Positions 1-3,925 of a stretch of DNA of 6,789 bases are shown here, in pieces. The notes under the pieces are model-generated. The model made no database searches, had not been told where the DNA came from, and was given only the letters and a program-made list of their open reading frames with translations. A program made the position numbers and the translations under genes. Positions within the stretch are counted from its first letter, which is position 1. The number at the start of each line of letters is the position of its first letter. The stretch lies in the NCBI GenBank assembly GCA_007127385.1, contig SKZM01000208.1, positions 1 through 6,789 of the forward strand, written 5' to 3'. The stretch comes from Methanosalsum sp. (GTDB taxonomy: Archaea > Halobacteriota > Methanosarcinia > Methanosarcinales > Methanosarcinaceae).

Positions 1-1038
1 AGTACAATTGATATCATGGGAGACATCAAATTCAAAGTAGCTGACTCTTCCGATATACGATACTATCCATTTGTTGAGCGAACAATTGCAGGTGATTCTC
101 TTGATCTGGATATGCCATCAACAGCGGTTATGGATTCCACACTCACCATCACTGTAACTTCAAGAGGTGCAGGTGTTGAGGATGTTAATGTCAGGTTTGG
201 CGGAGAGAATATTGGAACCACAGACAGGGATGGTGAAATTAGATATATACCAACAGAGGCAGGTACTTTTACAGTGGAGGCACAGAAAACTGGATATATC
301 TCAGCTACAGGAAACGTTGAGGTTATTTCTCCCGATGATGAAGATCGCATGATGAGCATTGAGGTGTCACCTGAGACTGTATACGAGGGTAGTTCAATGG
401 AGATTAGAGTTGCCACTGCTATTGGTGATGAACCCATGGAAGGTGTGGAGGTATTCTATGATGGTAATTCTATGGGACTTACCGATGAAGATGGTACTGT
501 GGACCCCAGAACTGCCCGAGAGCCCGGAATGCATAAAATAACTGCGTACAAGGAAGGTTATCTTGAGGCAGAGAAGAACATTGAGGTCATTGCCCTGGAG
601 GCAGACTTTGAATTCTCAAATCTTGTGATCTCTCCTGAAGAAGTAAGGGAGGGCAGGGATGTTACAATTTCTGTGGATGTTGAAAATACAGGGACTGCAG
701 AGGGTGAATACAATGTTGATCTCATGATCAATGGAAACGTGACCGATACAAAGCTGATATCCCTTGATGTAGGTAATTCAACAACATTGGAATTTGTGCA
801 CACTGCAGGTGAGCCGGGTAACTATACCGTAAATGTCAATGGACTGGAAGGAACTTTTGAAGTTCTTGAGGGCAGGAGCATATTCTGGTATGTACTGGGA
901 GTTTTGATCATAGCCGGCGCAGCTGGTGCAGCATACATGTTCACAGCAGGAGGGTGGACTGTTGAGATGCTCAGGGCCCGATTACTGGAACTTAGCTCGC
1001 AGATATCAGAAACGATTGATCAGATAAGGTCCAGATAA
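1..1038 (+). CDS. S-layer-type surface protein, C-terminal part (5' end outside window)
   Basis: The reading frame is open from base 1 to the TAA at 1036-1038, giving 345 residues. The ATG at 16 is not the true start, because it lies inside a conserved segment. The first ~24 residues (motif IMGDIKFKVADS..IRYYPF) match, from memory, the end of the S-layer family duplication domain of Methanosarcinales envelope proteins. Then follow two Ig-like beta domains (about nt 115-335 and 355-595), each with a 'GTTDRDGEIRY' or 'GLTDEDGTV' turn typical of carboxypeptidase-regulatory or PEGA-like folds. A CARDB-like domain follows (about nt 607-873). A hydrophobic helix (nt 883-950, YVLGVLIIAGAAGAAYMF) should anchor the protein, leaving a ~27-residue charged, amphipathic tail that is probably cytoplasmic. 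The role is structural: a membrane-anchored component of the protein envelope. The S-layer assignment rests on the short N-terminal remnant; the beta domains and anchor are read directly. Confidence 0.8.
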   Translation, partial: STIDIMGDIKFKVADSSDIRYYPFVERTIAGDSLDLDMPSTAVMDSTLTITVTSRGAGVEDVNVRFGGENIGTTDRDGEIRYIPTEAGTFTVEAQKTGYISATGNVEVISPDDEDRMMSIEVSPETVYEGSSMEIRVATAIGDEPMEGVEVFYDGNSMGLTDEDGTVDPRTAREPGMHKITAYKEGYLEAEKNIEVIALEADFEFSNLVISPEEVREGRDVTISVDVENTGTAEGEYNVDLMINGNVTDTKLISLDVGNSTTLEFVHTAGEPGNYTVNVNGLEGTFEVLEGRSIFWYVLGVLIIAGAAGAAYMFTAGGWTVEMLRARLLELSSQISETIDQIRSR

Positions 1039-1111
1039 TCCAGACAGGACATTTGCAATATGTAATGGCAGGGAATGAGTCCGAGTTGCTCTTTCCTTCC
1101 TTTTCCTGTGC

Positions 1112-1154
1112 TTTTTTTCTTTTTTTTTCTAGCTCTTTTTTTCAGGTTGTTTTT
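1112..1154 (+). terminator. Poly-T transcription terminator cluster
   Basis: Four T tracts lie close together about 75 bases after the stop of the S-layer-type gene: T7 at 1112-1118, T9 at 1120-1128, T7 at 1136-1142 and T5 at 1150-1154. No stable hairpin precedes them. Archaeal RNA polymerase terminates at such U-rich tracts without a stem-loop, so this is the likely 3' end of the first transcript. Confidence 0.75.
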
Positions 1155-1250
1155 CTACGGAACAATATCCGGTGGATTAACTTAATTTTTCCCTTTAAAA
1201 AGCCTGATATGGCCGATCATGACCCTAATCTCCATTTTTACTATTCTTCG

Positions 1251-1283
1251 ATATTAATTTCTAAACTAAGTTTCTGAACTAAA
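1251..1283 (+). promoter_or_regulatory. Possible promoter of the peptidase gene with a tandem 13-bp repeat
   Basis: An AT-rich TATA-like stretch (atattaattt, 1251-1260) lies about 90 bases before the peptidase start. It runs directly into two adjacent 13-base copies, tttctaaactaag (1258-1270) and tttctgaactaaa (1271-1283), identical at 11 of 13 positions. A start site near 1280 would fit archaeal TATA spacing, which would put the repeats where a repressor could act. Another TATA-like string, ctttaaaaag, lies at 1193-1202. Both assignments are inference. Confidence 0.3.
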
Positions 1284-1346
1284 ATCGCAAACTTAATGTT
1301 CTGCAGGGAATCTCTTCATTAACTGCATGTAAAAAGGAGCAGGTTG

Positions 1347-2576
1347 ATGGATCGTCTGAGAATATATGGTATTTATGCTCTCATAATACTTTTTGTGGCT
1401 GTTGTTACTGTGTTTTTTTCATTTTCAGCTGCAGCTGACCAGAATGTTCCTGCTATAACAATTGATTCTGATTACGAGGTACATCCTGAAACAATGCAGG
1501 TACACGTTTCTAAGGAAGTTGTATTCAAAAACACAGATGCCTCTACTAGCTACAGGAGAGGCTATTATGATCGTATGCATTCTCATATCCCGGATGGTGC
1601 TGAGAATATTGAGATATATGATGCAACAGGTGATCTGGCTTACCATGGTCTAGGCCATGATGATTCATTCTATACAATTGAGTTTCCGGAGCTTGTATGG
1701 TATGGCAATCAGTATTCCTTCAATATTGAATATGACCTTGTGATCGAGAGTCTCATCCCTGATAGTATCATGGCCTTCAACGTTGATGAAAGAGGGGATG
1801 ATGTGGAGGTTCGTATCAAAATTCCTGATGCATTTGACGTTTATTTTGATCCCGGGATCTATGAAATGGATGAAGTGGATGGATATTATGTCTTCAATTC
1901 CAGGCCTGAAAATGAGTGGACCCAGGCACATGTATTTGAAATATATGGCAACAGCTCAAGGGAATCTATCAGCAGGAATGTAAAGCTTTCTCAGGGGGAT
2001 CTGCAGGTAACAGTGTACCATTACAGGGGTGAAAAGCAGTGGGCTCTTGGAATGATTAGAATAGCTGAAATTACTCTTTCCCATCTGGAGGATATTACAG
2101 GTATTCCATATCCAGCAGACCATGACATTACAATCACGCAGGCTAGCAGGGCTGACACTTCAGGATATGGTGGAATGAATCGTGGAGCAGATGGGATATG
2201 TTTGCTTCATAGTGAAGGATACGATATACTTATTCATGAACTGGCGCATTACTGGACCCGAGACCACCGGTTTGAGCATGTATGGCTTGACGAGGGATAT
2301 GCTGATCTGTATACATACCTGGTGCTTGAGAGAATAGATCCGGAATATGCGGAAAAAAGAAAAGAGAGATTTTTTAGCCAGTATGAAAATCTTAAACGGT
2401 GTTATGATTTTCCACTGGCCGACTGGGATGTTCCAGACAATCTGGATCAGAGAAATTACACAGAAACTGAATTCGGCTACAAGAAAGCCTTTGTAACTGT
2501 ATATAATTTATATAATGACGATGGTCTGGAACATATGCTGAACTTACATTCTGGGTTTCTGATCCCAGTAATCTAA
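1347..2576 (+). CDS. Exported M1-like (gluzincin) zinc metallopeptidase, probably C-terminally truncated
   Basis: This encodes 409 residues from the ATG at 1347. That start is preferred over the in-frame TTG at 1344 because GGAG (1336-1339) then sits 7 bases upstream. Residues ~6-30 form a hydrophobic signal or anchor segment ending in SAAADQ, so the enzyme should act outside the cell. Residues ~35-200 resemble the M1 N-terminal beta domain. The zinc site is HELAH (His297, Glu298, His301) plus Glu316 in WLDEGYADLY. The gap between the second His and the distal Glu is 14 residues, shorter than the 18 of classical M1 enzymes. A GGMN at 275-278 sits where M1 enzymes have GxMEN but lacks the Glu that binds the substrate amino end. 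Tyr378 in FGYKKAF matches the catalytic Tyr of the M1 YxKG motif. The protein stops about 31 residues later, so most of the usual C-terminal helical domain is absent, and the last 11 codons overlap the opposing regulator gene. Peptidase_MA-type families are an alternative class. The substrate is unknown. Confidence 0.82.
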   Translation: MDRLRIYGIYALIILFVAVVTVFFSFSAAADQNVPAITIDSDYEVHPETMQVHVSKEVVFKNTDASTSYRRGYYDRMHSHIPDGAENIEIYDATGDLAYHGLGHDDSFYTIEFPELVWYGNQYSFNIEYDLVIESLIPDSIMAFNVDERGDDVEVRIKIPDAFDVYFDPGIYEMDEVDGYYVFNSRPENEWTQAHVFEIYGNSSRESISRNVKLSQGDLQVTVYHYRGEKQWALGMIRIAEITLSHLEDITGIPYPADHDITITQASRADTSGYGGMNRGADGICLLHSEGYDILIHELAHYWTRDHRFEHVWLDEGYADLYTYLVLERIDPEYAEKRKERFFSQYENLKRCYDFPLADWDVPDNLDQRNYTETEFGYKKAFVTVYNLYNDDGLEHMLNLHSGFLIPVI

Positions 2577-2792
2577 AAGTTCTTTTGTCAACTCTCTGTA
2601 TTCCTTACCTTTTTCAGTCATAACAAATATATTGCTTCTCTGTTCAATTAAGCCTTTATCTTTCAGATCATTGATATACTTCTTTGCAATGCTTGAGTTA
2701 AGGTTTGCTCCGTATACGATCTTTGTCTTTGTAGCTCCACTTGAAGTTATGTTCAATATATCCAATACTATGTCTGTTCTGCTTCTTCTAAT
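2544..2792 (-). CDS. Archaeal single-domain winged-helix transcription regulator (HTH_45 type)
   Basis: The product is about 82 residues. It shows the pattern RRSRTDIVLDIL (helix 1), SGATKTKIVYGANL (helix 2), a recognition helix around SSIAKKYINDLKDKGLI, and a wing (FVMTEKGKEY), ending in a helix with LTKELLDYW. This is the layout of small archaeal winged-helix proteins, which bind DNA and usually regulate transcription. The target is not known; nearby palindromes are candidates. The start is unusual. The family pattern begins before the first TTG (2765), which would remove helix 1, yet no ATG, GTG or TTG lies between it and the upstream stop (2882-2880). ATT at 2792-2790 is preferred because a GGGGG (2804-2800 on this strand) lies 7 bases before it; ATT at 2798 is an alternative. 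The stop (TAA, 2546-2544) lies inside the 3' end of the peptidase gene, so the two genes overlap tail to tail by 33 bases. Confidence 0.78.
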   Translation of the reverse strand: MRRSRTDIVLDILNITSSGATKTKIVYGANLNSSIAKKYINDLKDKGLIEQRSNIFVMTEKGKEYRELTKELLDYWDQKPRM

Positions 2793-2813
2793 TTTAATAC
2801 CCCCGTTCCCAAA

Positions 2814-2845
2814 GTTTATATTTTTATAACGGAATATATAACTCT
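2814..2845 (-). promoter_or_regulatory. TATA-rich promoter of the winged-helix gene
   Basis: Read on the minus strand, two TATA-like elements occur: gttatatattcc (2844-2833) and ttataaaaatataaa (2829-2815). Initiation about 25 bases after the first would give a ~20-base leader containing the GGGGG ribosome site. Initiation after the second would give an almost leaderless mRNA. The position relative to the gene is good, but the exact element is uncertain. Confidence 0.5.
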
Positions 2846-3283
2846 GTTTTTTACAATGCGAATGTGCCTTAATTTTAAGTTACTGTAACTCCATTAAGAA
2901 CCATTCTTCCCTCTTACAAGTAAGAAACAATAATATATAACCGTTTTCCGATTTATTATATTTAGTATGTTATTTATATGTTCAATATTCTCAGTTAATG
3001 GGTATAACTCATCTGGAAATTGGCTGATATTATCAATGATTTCTTTACAGTATTCATTTCAGGATATCTGGGATGTGCAGGATATATCGGTCCCGATTGG
3101 GTTTATGTTAAAATCTCACAATAATTTTAAATTATTGTGGACTGTTGACAATTAAGTAATTATTCTTAGAGACTATCATCTGATTTTACTCATGTTTATT
3201 TTTAAAAAAGAAGAACTGATCATATTTATTATTATTAAGAAACAATAATTCGAAATTTCAATTCTTAACTATGTTTCATATTC
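2846..3283. other. AT-rich intergenic stretch without a supported gene
   Basis: No frame on either strand gives a convincing protein. The 62-residue open frame at 2967-3155 has no ribosome site and no recognisable motif. The stretch contains a 23-bp palindrome (3117-3139), two copies of the 14-mer taagaaacaataat (2921-2934, 3236-3249), and the first copy of a 16-base near-repeat (3072-3087). It may be degraded sequence between two transcription units. Confidence 0.6.
3117..3139. repeat. 23-bp palindrome, possible operator
   Basis: Cacaataattt (3117-3127) and aaattattgtg (3129-3139) are perfect reverse complements around one central T. With no loop it would be poor as an RNA hairpin but suits a dimeric DNA-binding protein. 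The core acaataat also appears at 2926-2933 and 3242-3249. The winged-helix gene starts about 325 bases away. Binding is inference. Confidence 0.5.
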
Positions 3284-3301
3284 TTATTTAACCTTAAAAA
3301 A
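3284..3301 (+). promoter_or_regulatory. Candidate promoter for the structured RNA
   Basis: The segment ttatttaaccttaaaaaaga holds two overlapping TATA-like strings (ttatttaa, 3284-3291; cttaaaaaag, 3293-3302). Normal archaeal spacing of ~25 bases would start transcription between about 3312 and 3325, just before the stem-loop that begins at 3327. This is the only reason for the call. Confidence 0.35.
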
Positions 3302-3319
3302 GATAGGATTTGTTGTGGT

Positions 3320-3440
3320 TGTTGTGGGAATAGTGGGGCCTGATAACTTCACGGTTACAAAGGATGAGACCAATCATCCCTCCTAATTTGACATATCTCT
3401 AAATCCGTGAAGTTATCAGGAACACCGATCCGTTTTTTTT
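3320..3440 (+). ncRNA. Candidate structured small RNA ending in a T8 tract
   Basis: A perfect 16-bp inverted repeat pairs cctgataacttcacgg (3339-3354) with ccgtgaagttatcagg (3405-3420). The stem can extend outward through small internal loops: GTG 3333-3335 with CAC 3423-3425, and GGA 3327-3329 with TCC 3429-3431. Inside the 50-base loop a second hairpin pairs ggatga (3362-3367) with tcatcc (3374-3379) around gaccaa. Eight T's (3433-3440) follow at once and would end the transcript. TATA-like sequence lies at a fitting distance upstream. No coding frame covers the element. It does not fit a tRNA, 5S rRNA or a clear C/D-box RNA, and I do not recognise the family. The 5' end is approximate. A long terminator hairpin or a small mobile element with inverted ends are alternatives, but no gene ends immediately upstream. 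Confidence 0.55.
3433..3440 (+). terminator. T8 terminator after the structured RNA
   Basis: Eight consecutive T's begin two bases after the outermost paired base (3431). This is a typical archaeal U-tract stop signal, here strengthened by the preceding stem. A further T7 at 3476-3482 could act as backup. Confidence 0.6.
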
Positions 3441-3704
3441 ATTGATACTCGATCAACCAGTAGCTTAAATTGATGTTTTTTTATATCAAATAACCTGGAT
3501 ATAAGATTTTTGTTTTAACTTTCCTTCGGATGGGATAACTGACCTGAGAAATAGTCTATAGGTGCTAATAATAATTAATAATTCCAGAGGTCACAACCCA
3601 TTGATGTGATGTGCAGGATGTATTCCAATTAAGTATAATTAATACTTATCATTGTTTCAGATACTTCTTCTGCATCTGATTTTCTAATTTTTACTTCTTA
3701 GTGC
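3441..3704. other. Intergenic stretch with inverted repeats, no gene seen
   Basis: No coding frame is credible. It contains an imperfect palindrome aagtat-aatta-atactt (3631-3647), separated tgacct and aggtca arms (near 3540 and 3590), and a second copy (3608-3623) of a 16-base near-repeat whose first copy is at 3072-3087. The palindrome lies about 60-75 bases before the proposed TATA box of the large secreted-protein gene, so it could be a regulator site (inference). Confidence 0.5.
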
Positions 3705-3713
3705 TATTTAATA
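3705..3713 (+). promoter_or_regulatory. Candidate TATA box of the large secreted-protein gene
   Basis: Tatttaata is the best TATA-like element upstream of the gene that starts at 3926, in a T-rich context. Normal spacing predicts transcription from about 3735 and a 5' leader of roughly 190 bases. An alternative element lies at 3634-3644. Confidence 0.35.
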
Positions 3714-3734
3714 CTTCTCTCTTATAGAAAGTAA

Positions 3735-3925
3735 TGTAGCAGTTATGGGATGGAGTGGGGTCCAGATGCTTTCACATCTAAACGGATGTTTTCAGAACTA
3801 AGGAAAGCGTCCAGAAGCGTCGAAGATGGCGTTTGTGAGCATATGTGAATACCGGTTATCCTGAATAGCTCATAGCTGTGCAGGTTTAGAATTGAATTAG
3901 AATTTCATAATGGAGGTAAATAGAT
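3735..3925 (+). promoter_or_regulatory. Probable long 5' leader with repeats and a hairpin
   Basis: This GC-richer segment is non-coding and leads into a strong ribosome site, GGAGGT (3912-3917), 8 bases before the ATG. It has a hairpin (agatg 3764-3768 with catct 3775-3779), two spaced copies of gatgYtttca (3765-3774 and 3785-3794), and a repeated aagcgtc (about 3805-3822). Long structured leaders can stabilise mRNAs of abundant surface proteins, and that is the suggested role. The leader boundary depends on the uncertain TATA box. Confidence 0.35.

Noticed and set aside
16..18. ATG at 16 as the start of the first gene
   Set aside because: It lies inside the conserved S-layer domain end and the frame is open to base 1, so the gene begins outside the window.
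1053..1277. 74-residue open frame on the plus strand
   Set aside because: It reads through the poly-T terminator cluster, giving a Phe/Ser-rich peptide, and has no ribosome site.
2894..3058. Minus-strand fragment reading CKEIIDNISQFPDELYPLTE, possible gene remnant
   Set aside because: It looks protein-like over ~30 residues but has no start codon, a stop directly upstream, and no family I can name; not enough for a pseudogene call.
2967..3155. 62-residue open frame on the plus strand
   Set aside because: No ribosome site, no motif, and it contains the 23-bp palindrome; composition matches non-coding AT-rich DNA.
3339..3420. Small transposable element with 16-bp terminal inverted repeats
   Set aside because: No target duplication flanks the arms, and the nested hairpin plus T8 fits an RNA better; not excluded without a genome search.
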